DNA of 64,000 nucleotides from Flavobacteriales bacterium. GTDB taxonomy: Bacteria; Bacteroidota; Bacteroidia; Flavobacteriales_E; Vicingaceae. How positions within the stretch are numbered: position 1 is the first letter of the stretch; each line of letters opens with the position of its first letter. The notes below the pieces were generated by a model. That model was not told the DNA's origin. It made no database searches and saw only the letters and a program-made list of their open reading frames with translations. Location: contig JABAZP010000023.1 of the NCBI GenBank assembly GCA_018608405.1, positions 150,515-214,514 on the forward strand, written 5' to 3'. The position numbers and the translations under genes were made by a program. Below, one piece after another: positions 1-8,890 of the stretch.

Positions 1-271
1 CTGTTAAGTAATCTCTATTCTTAGCTATTATTAACTGTGTTTCCAGTTCAAAAGAAGAACCCAAAGCTATGTCAATAAAGTGAGAGAACGACTTGTCTGT
101 TCTGGAAGACCCTTCGGCGATATTACTAGGAATCGAAACAGAACACCTGCTAATTTATGAAGTTAGCCCAAACTTCTCTTCACTAGGAAAAGAGCTAAGT
201 ATCTCAAAAACTTCATTGGTGATTTTTATGCCTAAATTCCAAATTTTTAAGTTTTTATACCTATGTTTCAC
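1..271 (-). pseudogene. four helix bundle protein (23S rRNA intervening-sequence protein family), interrupted and cut by window edge
   Basis: Reading the minus strand from a GTG at 271 gives a peptide that begins KHRYKNLKIWNLG and continues through FPSEEKFGLTS, a stop, then ISRCSVSIPSNIAEGS and a helical tail. This is the S23/TIGR02436 four-helix-bundle family, whose members read KFGLTSQIRR and SIPSNIAEG at this place. A TAA codon (plus-strand TTA at 155-157) sits exactly where the family has Gln (CAA), so one C-to-T change explains the stop. The reading frame is otherwise open to the window edge, which argues for recent inactivation or a base-call error. The gene starts 24 bases after the lysS stop on the same strand. 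The family's function is unknown; members are often found inside 23S rRNA genes or as free-standing genes. Confidence 0.75.
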
Positions 272-295
272 TTCTTTTTTAACTTCTAACCCCCT

Positions 296-2002
296 CTACT
301 TCAAAACTACCATTTTCAAATCTCCTTCCACTTCCACTTTCGTTAGTCCCAACTTTCCAAGTCCTTTCATTCCTTTATCCCACTGTTTACCGCTTAACCC
401 TGATTTTTCTTTTAGTGCAACAATTTCTAAGTTACCTTCTTTTTTTAAAATATCAAAAATTGTTTTTTCAGAGTCACTTAGTTCCAATGCTTTCTTTTCA
501 GGTCTCATTTGTGGAAAAAATAAAACATCTTGAATAGAGTTTGAGTTGGTCATAATCATAGCTAATCGATCAATACCTATCCCCAAACCGCAGGTTGGAG
601 GCATGCCAATTTCAATTGCACGTAAAAAGTCCTCATCTAAAATCATAGCTTCATCATCCCCTCTTTTACCGAGTTCTAACTGCTCTTCAAATCTGGCTCT
701 TTGATCTATTGGATCGTTTAATTCAGAGAAGGCATTGCAAATCTCCTTTCCATTGCATACTGCTTCAAATCGCTCAACTAATCCTTCTTTCGAACGGTGT
801 TTTTTAGCCAAAGGGGACATCTCTATTGGGTAATCAGTAATAAATGTTGGCTGAATTAAAAGAGGCTCACACTTTTCACCAAAGATTTCATCAATCAGTT
901 TTCCGCGTCCCATTGTCTCATCGATAGGCACTTCTAATTTTTCTGCAGTTTCTCTCAACTCCGCTTCATTCATTTCAGATATATCGACTCCAGTGAAATG
1001 TTCAATAGCTTCGTACATCGTATAACGTTTCCACGGCCTTTGAAAGTTAATGGTATTTTTTCCTACCTGAACTTCTGTCTTTCCATGAATGTCTAATGCA
1101 ATTTTTTCTACCATTTCCTCTACCAAGTCCATCATCCAATAATAGTCTTTGTAGGCTACGTAAAGTTCCATTTGGGTGAACTCAGGGTTGTGAAAGCGGC
1201 TCATTCCTTCATTTCTAAAATCCTTTGCAAACTCATACACTCCATCGAATCCGCCAACGATTAGCTTCTTGAGATATAGCTCGTTTGCTATCCTCAAGTA
1301 CAACGTCATGTCTAGGGTATTATGATGAGTTTTAAAAGGACGAGCAGCAGCACCGCCATATATCGGTTGCAAGATTGGGGTTTCAACTTCTAAGTAACCT
1401 TTGTCATTCAAAAACTGCCTCATAGAGTTAGTCAGTTTTGTTCTTTTGACGAAGGCATCCTTAACATGAGGGTTTACTATCAAGTCGGTATATCGCTGAC
1501 GATAACGCTGTTCAGGGTCGGTAAATGCATCATGTGTTTTACCATCACTATCCGTTTTAACAATTGGCAGCGGGCGCAAAGACTTGGTTAATAGAATTAA
1601 TTCTGTTGCATGAATGGAAATTTCTCCAACTTGTGTTTTGAATACCCTTCCTTTAACACCAACAATATCTCCAATGTCTAAATATTTTTTGAAAACATCG
1701 TTGTACATGGTTTTGTCCTCCCCATCGCAAATGTCATCTCTACTAATGTAGATTTGAATTTTACCATGTGCATCTTGAATTTCTGCAAAAGAAGCCTTGC
1801 CCATGATTCGTTTACTCATAAAACGACCTGCAACAATAACATCTTGGAAATTATTTTCTGCTTCGTTGTAACCTTCTTTTATTTCTTTCGAGTTCGCGTT
1901 GACCTGGAAAAGGTCTGCAGGGTAGGGATTTATACCCAAATCAATCAGTCGCTGTAGCGTAACTCTTCTTACTTTTTCTTGTTCTGTTAGTCCAATGCTC
2001 AT
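296..2002 (-). CDS. lysS: lysine--tRNA ligase, class II
   Basis: It charges tRNA-Lys with lysine in the cytoplasm. The 568-residue protein has an N-terminal OB-fold anticodon-binding domain (roughly residues 50-160, including [18 protein letters not shown]) followed by the class II catalytic core. Motif 2 is visible as [20 protein letters not shown] and motif 3 as [13 protein letters not shown]. About 60 residues beyond motif 3 form a C-terminal helical extension, as in other Bacteroidota LysS proteins. I chose the ATG at 2002 ([10 protein letters not shown]) over an in-frame ATG at 2023, because the latter falls inside the promoter box at 2021-2028. It is transcribed divergently from the isomerase gene at 2125. 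Confidence 0.97.
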   Translation of the reverse strand: MSIGLTEQEKVRRVTLQRLIDLGINPYPADLFQVNANSKEIKEGYNEAENNFQDVIVAGRFMSKRIMGKASFAEIQDAHGKIQIYISRDDICDGEDKTMYNDVFKKYLDIGDIVGVKGRVFKTQVGEISIHATELILLTKSLRPLPIVKTDSDGKTHDAFTDPEQRYRQRYTDLIVNPHVKDAFVKRTKLTNSMRQFLNDKGYLEVETPILQPIYGGAAARPFKTHHNTLDMTLYLRIANELYLKKLIVGGFDGVYEFAKDFRNEGMSRFHNPEFTQMELYVAYKDYYWMMDLVEEMVEKIALDIHGKTEVQVGKNTINFQRPWKRYTMYEAIEHFTGVDISEMNEAELRETAEKLEVPIDETMGRGKLIDEIFGEKCEPLLIQPTFITDYPIEMSPLAKKHRSKEGLVERFEAVCNGKEICNAFSELNDPIDQRARFEEQLELGKRGDDEAMILDEDFLRAIEIGMPPTCGLGIGIDRLAMIMTNSNSIQDVLFFPQMRPEKKALELSDSEKTIFDILKKEGNLEIVALKEKSGLSGKQWDKGMKGLGKLGLTKVEVEGDLKMVVLK

Positions 2003-2020
2003 GGTCAAAAAATTTGACGG

Positions 2021-2028
2021 CAAAGGTA
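2021..2028 (-). promoter_or_regulatory. promoter -7 box of lysS
   Basis: The minus strand reads TACCTTTG, a perfect match to the Bacteroidota -7 consensus TAnnTTTG, 18 nt before the lysS ATG. No clear TTG -33 element is visible at the usual spacing. Confidence 0.5.
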
Positions 2029-2124
2029 ATATTTAGTAGCCTAAAAAAGGCCACCTTAATGCCTTAGTTTGCCCAATGTGGAAGATTTTTTGGTTACTTT
2101 GCGTTTCTTAAAAATGGAATAGTT

Positions 2125-3114
2125 ATGATGGATGAATTAATTGCAGGATTTACCTCTCATCTAAGTGAGGCAATGGAGGTTGGCAAGAAAGCTAAATTTT
2201 CAAATACGGACAACTCCTTGATGAACGTATTAGTTTGTGGGCTAGGGGGTTCAGGAATAGGTGGGACAATTATAAGTCAATTAGTAAGCGATAAATGTGC
2301 ATTACCAATCACCATCAATAAGGATTATAAGATACCATCTTTTGTAAATCAAGATACCTTAGTTATTTGCTGCTCGTACTCTGGAAATACAGAAGAAACA
2401 TTAGAAATGTACCAACAAGCATACGATAAAGGAGCAGAAATTGCAATCATTACTGGAGGTGGTAAATTTGGAGCACTAGCAGAAAAGAACGACCACAACA
2501 TGATCCAAATTAGAGGTGGGCTTCCTCCAAGAGCAGCTTTTGGATTATCTTTTCCTCAATTATTTTTTGTGTTAAATCAATATGGTTTAATAAACGATGA
2601 TTTTATTGGAGAAGTAGAAAGTGCGATAAAATTGATGGATGCAGAAGAGGACTTTGTGCAAACCGAAGCGATGAAAATAGCGAAAAAACTACACAAAACA
2701 TTTCCTATTATTTATACTGAAGCACCAATGGAAGGCGTTGCAGTTCGTTTTAGACAGCAAATTGCTGAAAATTCGAAGATGCTTTCTTCTCACCACGTTA
2801 TTCCGGAAATGAATCACAACGAATTGGTGGGTTGGAGAACTCCAAATGAAGACCTATCAGTAGTGTTTTTCAGATCAAAAGATGAGTACTATAGAAATAC
2901 TGCTCGAATTGAAAAAACAAAAGAAGTTGCAGGAAAATACACAGATAATGTGAATGAGATTTATGCCAAAGGCGAAGGAAGAATTCAACAAGCCTTATAC
3001 TTAATCCACTTTGGTGATTGGATAACTTACGATCTTGCTGAATTGAAACAAATAGATTCTGTTGAGGTGGATGTAATTGAAGGGTTGAAAGGGATATTAG
3101 CAGAGTTAAAGTAA
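2125..3114 (+). CDS. bifunctional phosphoglucose/phosphomannose isomerase-type SIS protein
   Basis: It is predicted to interconvert glucose-6-P or mannose-6-P and fructose-6-P in the cytoplasm. The N-terminal half is an SIS sugar-isomerase domain with LVCGLGGSGIGGTI near residue 36 and the phosphate-binding SYSGNTEETL near residue 90. The C-terminal half carries MNHNELVGW around residue 230, the signature of the bifunctional PGI/PMI family (TIGR02128). The length of 329 residues is normal for that family and much shorter than classical Pgi. Two ATG codons are adjacent (2125 and 2128) and either could start translation. Whether both activities are present cannot be read from sequence. It may feed the nucleotide-sugar pools used by the polysaccharide loci in the window. 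Confidence 0.85.
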   Translation: MMDELIAGFTSHLSEAMEVGKKAKFSNTDNSLMNVLVCGLGGSGIGGTIISQLVSDKCALPITINKDYKIPSFVNQDTLVICCSYSGNTEETLEMYQQAYDKGAEIAIITGGGKFGALAEKNDHNMIQIRGGLPPRAAFGLSFPQLFFVLNQYGLINDDFIGEVESAIKLMDAEEDFVQTEAMKIAKKLHKTFPIIYTEAPMEGVAVRFRQQIAENSKMLSSHHVIPEMNHNELVGWRTPNEDLSVVFFRSKDEYYRNTARIEKTKEVAGKYTDNVNEIYAKGEGRIQQALYLIHFGDWITYDLAELKQIDSVEVDVIEGLKGILAELK

Positions 3115-3126
3115 TATTGCAGGCAT

Positions 3127-3834
3127 TTAAAACTTTTCAAAAAAGAGTCGAGCAGCTTCCTGTTCGGCTCTTTTTTTTGAGTTGCCTTCTCCAATAATAG
3201 GTTCTGCGTGCTCAACGTAAAGCTCACATTTGAAAAACTTCATACTTCCCGTTTCAACAGCAACTGTCTGAAACTTATAGCTTATTTTTTTACTTTGCGT
3301 GTGCTCAATGAGTTTACTTTTAAAGTTTGTCTCTGTGGCTAGCAACTCGTCAATGTCCACATAGTCTTTTATGATTTTTTGCACTACAAACTTTCTGCAT
3401 AAATCATAGCCTTTGTCTAAGTAAATTGCACCAATCAGAGCTTCAAAGGCATCTCCATAAATAGATTTTGATCGGTTGAGGTTGGCAGAAGTTTCTAGAA
3501 AGGTATCTAAACCAATATCAACAGAAAGTTGATTTAAGAAGTTTCTGCTCACCAATTTAGAACGGATTTTAGTTAAGAAACCTTCATCTTCAAATGGGAA
3601 CTTCTGAAAAAAATACTCTGCTATAATAGAACCAAGGATTGCATCTCCTAAAAACTCTAGGCGCTCGTTACTTACCTTGTCGCTCTCAACGTTGTCATTT
3701 ACTACAGATTTGTGTGTAAACGCTTGATCGTATAAGGTGAAGTTTTTCGGATAGAAACCTAATACTTGCCGTAAAGTTTTTTGTTTGCTGTTGTCAGAAA
3801 GAAGAAAGTATTTTATCCCTCTAAAAAGGCTCAA
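3127..3834 (-). CDS. rnc: ribonuclease III
   Basis: It cleaves double-stranded RNA, for example in rRNA precursor processing. The 235-residue protein has the catalytic RNase III domain with the signature NERLEFLGDAILG near residue 58, a second acidic site in GDAFEALIGAIYLDKG near residue 128, and a C-terminal double-stranded RNA-binding domain (about 165-233). The gene lies only 3 bases after fabF on the same strand, and the order acpP-fabF-rnc is a conserved operon in many bacteria. Its final codons double as the terminator of the convergent isomerase gene. Confidence 0.96.
   Translation of the reverse strand: MSLFRGIKYFLLSDNSKQKTLRQVLGFYPKNFTLYDQAFTHKSVVNDNVESDKVSNERLEFLGDAILGSIIAEYFFQKFPFEDEGFLTKIRSKLVSRNFLNQLSVDIGLDTFLETSANLNRSKSIYGDAFEALIGAIYLDKGYDLCRKFVVQKIIKDYVDIDELLATETNFKSKLIEHTQSKKISYKFQTVAVETGSMKFFKCELYVEHAEPIIGEGNSKKRAEQEAARLFFEKF
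3139..3178 (+). terminator. intrinsic terminator of the isomerase gene, inside the rnc 3' end
   Basis: The stem GAGTCGA pairs with TCGGCTC (one G-T wobble) around a 12-nt loop and is followed by eight T. It lies 25 bases after the isomerase stop but within the last codons of the convergent rnc gene, so the sequence serves both purposes. Confidence 0.7.
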
Positions 3835-3837
3835 TGC

Positions 3838-5085
3838 TTATATTTTTTTAAAAATTGCAGAAGCATTGTGTCCTCCAAAGCCGAACGTGTTACTTAATGC
3901 AGCTCGAACTTCTCGTTTTTGAGCTTTGTTGAAGGTAAAGTTGAGCTTTGGGTCAAAAGCTTCATCATCGGTAAAGTGATTAATGGTTGGAGGAACGATG
4001 TCGTTTTTCACAGATAAAATACATGCGATAGCTTCAATAATCCCTGCTGCACCTAAAAGGTGTCCGGTCATAGACTTTGTTGAGCTTATGTTTAAATCAT
4101 ACGAATGTTCTCCAAATACGCCAAGAATTGCTTTTGACTCAGCTACATCTCCTAAAGGAGTTGAGGTTCCATGAACGTTGATATAATCAATGTCTTCCGG
4201 TTTCATGCCAGCATCTTCTAAGGCATATTTCATCACGTTCATAGCTCCTAAACCATCTGGGTGTGGGGCTGTCATGTGGTAGGCATCAGCAGAAAGACCA
4301 CTACCAACAACCTCTGCATATATTTTTGCACCACGAGCTTTTGCATGCTCATACTCTTCTAGAATAAGCGAACCTCCGCCATCGCCTAAAACAAAACCGT
4401 CTCGGTCTTTATCAAATGGTCTGGATGCTGTTGTTGGGTCGTCATTTCTCTTAGAAAGAGCTTGGAGTGCGTTAAACCCTCCAATACCTGCTTCAGTAAC
4501 TGCAGCCTCTGAACCACCTGCTACGCAAATATTCATTTTACCTAAGCGAATGTAGGTAACTGCATCAATAATAGCATTGGTGCTCGAAGCACATGCCGAA
4601 ACAGTCGTGAAGTTTGGTCCTCTCAGACCGTGTTTGATCGAGATATGGCCAGGAGCAATATCTGCAATCATTTTAGGAATGAAGAATGGGTTGAATCGTG
4701 GAGTTCCGTCTCCGGTGCCAAAGGCAATTGCCTCGTCTTGGAATGTTTTTAAGCCACCAATGCCTGCGCCCCAAATCACACCAAATCGATCTTTATCTAC
4801 GGAATCCATGTTCAAACCTGAATCAGCAATAGCTTCATCTGTAGCTACCATGGCATACTGTGCAAAAAGGTCAAGCTTTCTCGACTCCTTTCTGTCAAAA
4901 AAATCGTTTGGGTCGTAATTTTTTACTTCACAAGCGAATTGAGTCTTGAATAAGGAAGCATCGAATTGAGTGATGGGAGCAGCTCCGCTCCTCCCATCGA
5001 TCAATGCGTTCCAATACTCTTCAACGGTGTTTCCAATAGGCGTAATTGCGCCTATTCCGGTTACAACAACTCTCTTCAACTCCAT
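3838..5085 (-). CDS. fabF: beta-ketoacyl-ACP synthase II
   Basis: This condensing enzyme elongates acyl-ACP with malonyl-ACP in fatty acid synthesis. The 415-residue protein shows the N-terminal VVVTGIGAITPIGN, the active-site cysteine in VSACASSTNAI, and the two histidine motifs NVHGTSTPLGD and KSMTGHLLGAAG. The C-terminus has the family motif NTFGFGGHNAS. It sits 15 bases downstream of acpP, its carrier-protein partner, and 3 bases before rnc. It is presumably co-transcribed from the acpP promoter. Confidence 0.97.
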   Translation of the reverse strand: MELKRVVVTGIGAITPIGNTVEEYWNALIDGRSGAAPITQFDASLFKTQFACEVKNYDPNDFFDRKESRKLDLFAQYAMVATDEAIADSGLNMDSVDKDRFGVIWGAGIGGLKTFQDEAIAFGTGDGTPRFNPFFIPKMIADIAPGHISIKHGLRGPNFTTVSACASSTNAIIDAVTYIRLGKMNICVAGGSEAAVTEAGIGGFNALQALSKRNDDPTTASRPFDKDRDGFVLGDGGGSLILEEYEHAKARGAKIYAEVVGSGLSADAYHMTAPHPDGLGAMNVMKYALEDAGMKPEDIDYINVHGTSTPLGDVAESKAILGVFGEHSYDLNISSTKSMTGHLLGAAGIIEAIACILSVKNDIVPPTINHFTDDEAFDPKLNFTFNKAQKREVRAALSNTFGFGGHNASAIFKKI

Positions 5086-5100
5086 TGTTTAGAGAATTAA

Positions 5101-5337
5101 TTATTTACTATTTGCTTCAATGTAAGTAGTTGCGTCACCTACGGTTGCAATTTTTTCTGCTTGGTCGTCTGGAATAGCGATGTTGAATTCCTTTTCGAAC
5201 TCCATTATTAACTCAACAGTGTCTAATGAATCGGCACCTAAATCATTTGTGAAACTAGCTTCTGCTGTTACTTCACTTTCTTCTACGCCTAACTTATCAA
5301 CGATAATTGCTTTTACTCTTGATGCTGTATCTGCCAT
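5101..5337 (-). CDS. acpP: acyl carrier protein
   Basis: It carries growing acyl chains on a phosphopantetheine arm. From the ATG at 5337 the protein is 78 residues ([17 protein letters not shown]), the normal ACP size. The attachment serine is in the DSL motif of [12 protein letters not shown] (Ser37). A longer in-frame reading from 5391 would add 18 residues with no ACP similarity and would cover the promoter, so I reject it. It is the first gene of the acpP-fabF-rnc operon. Confidence 0.97.
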   Translation of the reverse strand: MADTASRVKAIIVDKLGVEESEVTAEASFTNDLGADSLDTVELIMEFEKEFNIAIPDDQAEKIATVGDATTYIEANSK

Positions 5338-5361
5338 GTTTTTTAATTTTAATTTAAGTTG

Positions 5362-5391
5362 CAAAGAAAATCCTTCTTGAATGAATATCAA
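5362..5391 (-). promoter_or_regulatory. promoter of acpP-fabF-rnc
   Basis: The minus strand has TTG (5389-5391), a 19-nt spacer, then TTTCTTTG (5362-5369), one mismatch from TAnnTTTG. Element order and spacing fit the Bacteroidota -33/-7 promoter, and the box ends 24 nt before the acpP ATG. Confidence 0.55.
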
Positions 5392-5495
5392 AATTTATTT
5401 TCACTGCAAGGTTAATAATTTATTATTGCCTAAACACCATAATTATAGTCTGGTTTGTAAACGAGGGTTTATCTCTTTTTATTTAATACTTGCCA

Positions 5496-6173
5496 TTAAT
5501 ATTCTTTCATCACTTCAGCAAGGGCCTTTCTTTCAAGTAGTGGAACTTGAGCCTCTTTTGAAGGGAATCCAATCGGGAGCAAAAGATAAGGTTTTTCATT
5601 TTGAGGCCTACCAAGCAGTTCTGCTAAAAAATTTAGAGGGCTTGGCGTGTGAGTTAAGGTAACTAAACCTGCATGGTGAATGGCAGAAATGAGCATTCCT
5701 GCGGCAATTCCTACCGATTCGTTCACGTAGTAATTTTTGGCTTTTCCTTCAAACGTCTCCTCATACGTTTGCTTGAAAATAATAATTAAAGCTGGCGCGA
5801 TTTCTAAAAATGGTTTTTTCCAGTTGGTGTCAAACTTTTCTAGGTCTTTGAGCCACTCTTCACTCATTCTGCCATGATAGTTCTCATATTCTTCTTTTTC
5901 AGCAGCCTCTCGAATCCTTTTTTTCATTTCTGCTGAGGTAACTACTGCAAAAAACCAAGGTTGTTTGTGTGCTCCAGAGGGCGCAGTTGATGCTGTTTTT
6001 ACTATGTTTTCTATCACTCCTTCAGGAATTTTTTTGTCTGAAAACTCCCTGATCGAGCGCCTGCCATTCAATTCATGAAAAAACTGAGCGCTTCTATAAA
6101 TGACTTGGTCTTCGCTGAAGTTATTTGGCTCAAAAAATTTAAAGCCTTCTTTTGGTTGATTTGTTTTACTCAC
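5496..6173 (-). CDS. nitroreductase-family flavoprotein, iodotyrosine deiodinase-like
   Basis: It is an FMN-binding member of the nitroreductase superfamily, 225 residues. FMN-contact motifs include GRRSIREFSDKKI near residue 37 and TAPSGAHKQPWFFAVV near residue 65. The middle lid reads EEYENYHGRMSEEWLKDLEK and is followed by NYYVNESVGIAAGML, LVTLTHTPSPLNF and LLLPIGFPSKEA. The combination of the TAPSGAH motif, a lid with Glu/Tyr residues, the THTPSPL stretch and the GFPSKEA ending matches the animal iodotyrosine deiodinase branch better than ordinary nitroreductases. Bacterial members of that branch can dehalogenate halotyrosines. The substrate here is unknown. It is divergent from purN. Confidence 0.82.
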   Translation of the reverse strand: MSKTNQPKEGFKFFEPNNFSEDQVIYRSAQFFHELNGRRSIREFSDKKIPEGVIENIVKTASTAPSGAHKQPWFFAVVTSAEMKKRIREAAEKEEYENYHGRMSEEWLKDLEKFDTNWKKPFLEIAPALIIIFKQTYEETFEGKAKNYYVNESVGIAAGMLISAIHHAGLVTLTHTPSPLNFLAELLGRPQNEKPYLLLPIGFPSKEAQVPLLERKALAEVMKEY

Positions 6174-6187
6174 AGAGCGATTTAAAC

Positions 6188-6195
6188 TAAATTTG
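6188..6195 (+). promoter_or_regulatory. promoter -7 box of purN
   Basis: TAAATTTG is a perfect TAnnTTTG match ending 17 nt before the purN ATG, in the short gap between divergent genes. Confidence 0.5.
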
Positions 6196-6212
6196 AACTT
6201 TGATCTTTTTAC

Positions 6213-6794
6213 ATGTCCAAAATAGCCATTTTTGCATCAGGTGCGGGAAGTAATGCCGACAGATTCATCCAATATACAAATGACTTGCAATCTGATGTAC
6301 AGGTTGATTGTTTGTTAACTAATAGGAAAGTTGCCGGAATCTATGAAGTAGCAGCAAAGAATAGCGTTCCTATTTTTTATTTTTCCAACGAAGATTTCTC
6401 TAACAACACTAAAATAATTGCGCTTTTAAAGCAGCGAGGAATTGAGTGGATAGTTTTAGCGGGCTTTCTAAGGAAGATAGAAAAGGATATTGTGAATGCA
6501 TACAATAATAAAATTTTTAATTTGCATCCTTCTTTGCTGCCAAAATTTGGAGGAAAAGGGATGTACGGCAGCAATGTGCATAATGCTGTAATTAATGCAG
6601 GAGAAAAAGAAAGCGGGATTACGATTCACCTGGTAAACAATGAATTTGACAAGGGAGAAATTATTTTCCAAGCAAAATGCTCAGTTACCAATGGAGAAAC
6701 GGCAGAGGACTTGGCAAAAAAAATACAGAAATTGGAACACAAGTTCTTCGCAAGCGCTGTAGAAGTATATATTAAAAATTCGTTCAACAATTAA
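6213..6794 (+). CDS. purN: phosphoribosylglycinamide formyltransferase
   Basis: It transfers a formyl group from 10-formyl-THF to glycinamide ribonucleotide, the third step of purine synthesis. The 193-residue protein starts IAIFASGAGSNADRF, the phosphate-binding loop of the family. It carries the catalytic Asn-His pair in FNLHPSLLPKFGGKGMYG near residue 102 and the HLVNNEFDKGEII segment with the conserved Asp near residue 144. It is followed after 41 bases by the dCMP deaminase gene on the same strand, giving a nucleotide-metabolism pair. Confidence 0.95.
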   Translation: MSKIAIFASGAGSNADRFIQYTNDLQSDVQVDCLLTNRKVAGIYEVAAKNSVPIFYFSNEDFSNNTKIIALLKQRGIEWIVLAGFLRKIEKDIVNAYNNKIFNLHPSLLPKFGGKGMYGSNVHNAVINAGEKESGITIHLVNNEFDKGEIIFQAKCSVTNGETAEDLAKKIQKLEHKFFASAVEVYIKNSFNN

Positions 6795-6835
6795 ATCTGG
6801 GTGCACCCAGTCCTTAACGCTACAAAAACGTATTC

Positions 6836-7282
6836 ATGAATATAGATTACAAAACAAAAGAAAAGCAATTACGTTACGATCGAGCTTATTTGCGAATGGC
6901 GGCCGAGTGGGGTGCATTGTCGCATTGTGAACGCAAGCAAGTTGGAGCATTAATTGTGAAAGACAGCATGATTATTTCAGACGGATACAATGGAACCCCA
7001 ACAGGTTTCGATAATTGCTGCGAAGACGAAAATGAAAAGACACAATGGTACGTTTTACATGCTGAAGCAAATGCGATTATGAAAGTTGCTAAATCCACGA
7101 ACAATTCTAATGGAGCAACGCTTTATATTACACTATCACCTTGTCGGGAATGCAGTAAGTTGGTATTGCAGTCAGGAATTAAGAGGGTGGTATATTTAAA
7201 CTCCTACAAAGATGACTCAGGAATAAAGTTTCTAGAGAAAGCGGGAGTTGAGATTGAACACATACCTAACATTGAAGAGTAA
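6836..7282 (+). CDS. dCMP / cytidine deaminase family protein
   Basis: It is a zinc-dependent deaminase predicted to convert dCMP to dUMP for thymidylate synthesis. The 148-residue protein has the zinc motif HAEANAIMK (His and catalytic Glu, near residue 76) and the second zinc motif SPCRECSKL near residue 101. ISDGYNGTPTGFDNCC near residue 46 is typical of the ComEB/dCMP deaminase branch. Its stop codon directly abuts the ATG of the S41 protease gene, so the two are probably translated from one mRNA. Confidence 0.9.
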   Translation: MNIDYKTKEKQLRYDRAYLRMAAEWGALSHCERKQVGALIVKDSMIISDGYNGTPTGFDNCCEDENEKTQWYVLHAEANAIMKVAKSTNNSNGATLYITLSPCRECSKLVLQSGIKRVVYLNSYKDDSGIKFLEKAGVEIEHIPNIEE

Positions 7283-8890
7283 ATGAAGTCAAATCGATCA
7301 TTAGTACTAATGCCAATTTTTGTTGCTGGTGCAATGGCAATAGGTGTTTATCTAGGCAAAAACATGGGTGGGCAAAGTCAAGCTGCTTTGTTTTCGAAAA
7401 AAGAGTTTACTCAAAACGACAAGTTGCAACAAATTATAAGCTATATCAATAGCGATTATGTAGACACTGTTCGTTCACAAGAAATAGTGGAAGAGACAAT
7501 CAGTGAAATTCTTCAAAATTTGGATCCTCATTCCTACTACATTCCAAAGCAAGATTATGCGGCAATGAACGATCCACTAGAAGGTGAGTTTGATGGCATT
7601 GGAATTGAATTTCGCATTCAAGAAGATACAATAACGGTTGTTCAGGCATTAGCCGGAGGTCCGTCGGAGGAGCTTGGAATAATGGCAGGAGATAGAATTA
7701 TTGCCGTTGATGGGGAAAATGTAACAGGAAAAACCATCAACAATAACAAGGTGGTTAAATTATTAAAAGGTCCGAAAGGCACAACAGTTAATGTTGCCAT
7801 TAAACGAAAAGGGACAAAGGATGCAATTGACTTTGCGATTAGAAGAGATAAGATTCCTGTCTATAGTGTTGAGGCAGAGTACATGATTAATGAATCAACC
7901 GGATATGTTAAGGTACTTCGGTTTGCAAAAGATACACATGCTGAATTCATGAAGGCTATGCGTTCGTTGAAGAAGCAAGGAATGACCAATTTGATTCTCG
8001 ATTTACGAAACAACACAGGAGGCTACATGAATTCTGCAATTGAAATTTGCGATGAGTTTTTACCTAAAGGTGATTTAATAGTTTACACTGAAGGTAAAGC
8101 ACGTTCTAAACGGAAGTTTTTCGCCACTTCTAAAGGAGAATTAGAAGATGTGAAAGTTGCCGTTTTAATAAATGAAGGGTCTGCTTCTGCCAGTGAAATA
8201 GTAGCTGGAGCATTGCAAGACAATGACCTAGGAACTATTATAGGGCGTCGTTCTTTTGGAAAAGGATTAGTGCAAGAGGGGATGAATTGGCCGGATGGTT
8301 CCGGGGTTCGCTTAACAGTAGCAAGATATTACACGCCCACAGGAAGGAGTATCCAAAAGTCGTACGAAGAGGGAATAGAGGAATATAATAATGAGGCGTA
8401 TGAGCGTTACAATAATGGCGAATTACTTAACTCTGATAGCATTGATTTTCCAGACTCCTTGAAATACAAGACTAAAGGAGGAAGAGTAGTTTATGGAGGA
8501 GGCGGAATTATGCCAGATATATTTGTTCCAATTGATACTGTTGGTAGCTCGTATTATTTAGGCAGTTTGAATTACCAAGGAATCTTTTTTCAGTTTGGAT
8601 TTCAATATGTGGATAAGAACAGAAAATCGTTAATTAAAGTTTATGAGGCTGATAACTTTGCCAAGAAGTTTGAAGTATCATCAGACTTGTTGCAAGAGTT
8701 TTACAATTTTGCAGAGGAAAAAGGGGTTGAGTACGATGAAAAAGGAGCATCTACATCTGAAACAATAATACGGCAACGATTGAAAGCATCTATTGCGAGA
8801 AACTTGTTCAGAGAAAAAGTATTTTACCAAGTTGTCAATGAAGACGATGTTGTAGTAAAGCGCGCTACCGAGAAGCTTTCCAACAACTAA
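7283..8890 (+). CDS. S41 family C-terminal processing peptidase
   Basis: It is a periplasmic serine protease of the tail-specific CTP/Prc family, 535 residues. The N-terminus has a signal or anchor segment (residues about 8-26). A PDZ domain lies around residues 100-180 (EFDGIGIEF, PSEELGIMAGDRIIAVDG). The S41 catalytic domain follows, with LRNNTGGYMNSA near residue 245, the nucleophile in NEGSASASEIVAGAL near residue 300, and the Lys in GRRSFGKGLVQ about 25 residues later. The C-terminal ~100 residues are the helical extension common in Bacteroidota homologues. No spacer separates it from the deaminase gene. It converges with the antiporter gene with a 4-base overlap. Confidence 0.93.
   Translation: MKSNRSLVLMPIFVAGAMAIGVYLGKNMGGQSQAALFSKKEFTQNDKLQQIISYINSDYVDTVRSQEIVEETISEILQNLDPHSYYIPKQDYAAMNDPLEGEFDGIGIEFRIQEDTITVVQALAGGPSEELGIMAGDRIIAVDGENVTGKTINNNKVVKLLKGPKGTTVNVAIKRKGTKDAIDFAIRRDKIPVYSVEAEYMINESTGYVKVLRFAKDTHAEFMKAMRSLKKQGMTNLILDLRNNTGGYMNSAIEICDEFLPKGDLIVYTEGKARSKRKFFATSKGELEDVKVAVLINEGSASASEIVAGALQDNDLGTIIGRRSFGKGLVQEGMNWPDGSGVRLTVARYYTPTGRSIQKSYEEGIEEYNNEAYERYNNGELLNSDSIDFPDSLKYKTKGGRVVYGGGGIMPDIFVPIDTVGSSYYLGSLNYQGIFFQFGFQYVDKNRKSLIKVYEADNFAKKFEVSSDLLQEFYNFAEEKGVEYDEKGASTSETIIRQRLKASIARNLFREKVFYQVVNEDDVVVKRATEKLSNN

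Noticed and set aside
93..533. Plus-strand ORF of 146 codons at the left edge
   Set aside because: It is antisense to lysS and to the four-helix remnant, low complexity in Phe and Ser, with no family signature.
4577..4918. Plus-strand ORF opposite fabF
   Set aside because: Antisense shadow of a strongly matched gene; no promoter box or family match.
5381..5662. Plus-strand ORF overlapping the acpP promoter and the nitroreductase end
   Set aside because: It covers the promoter and the antisense end of a clear gene and has no recognisable domain.
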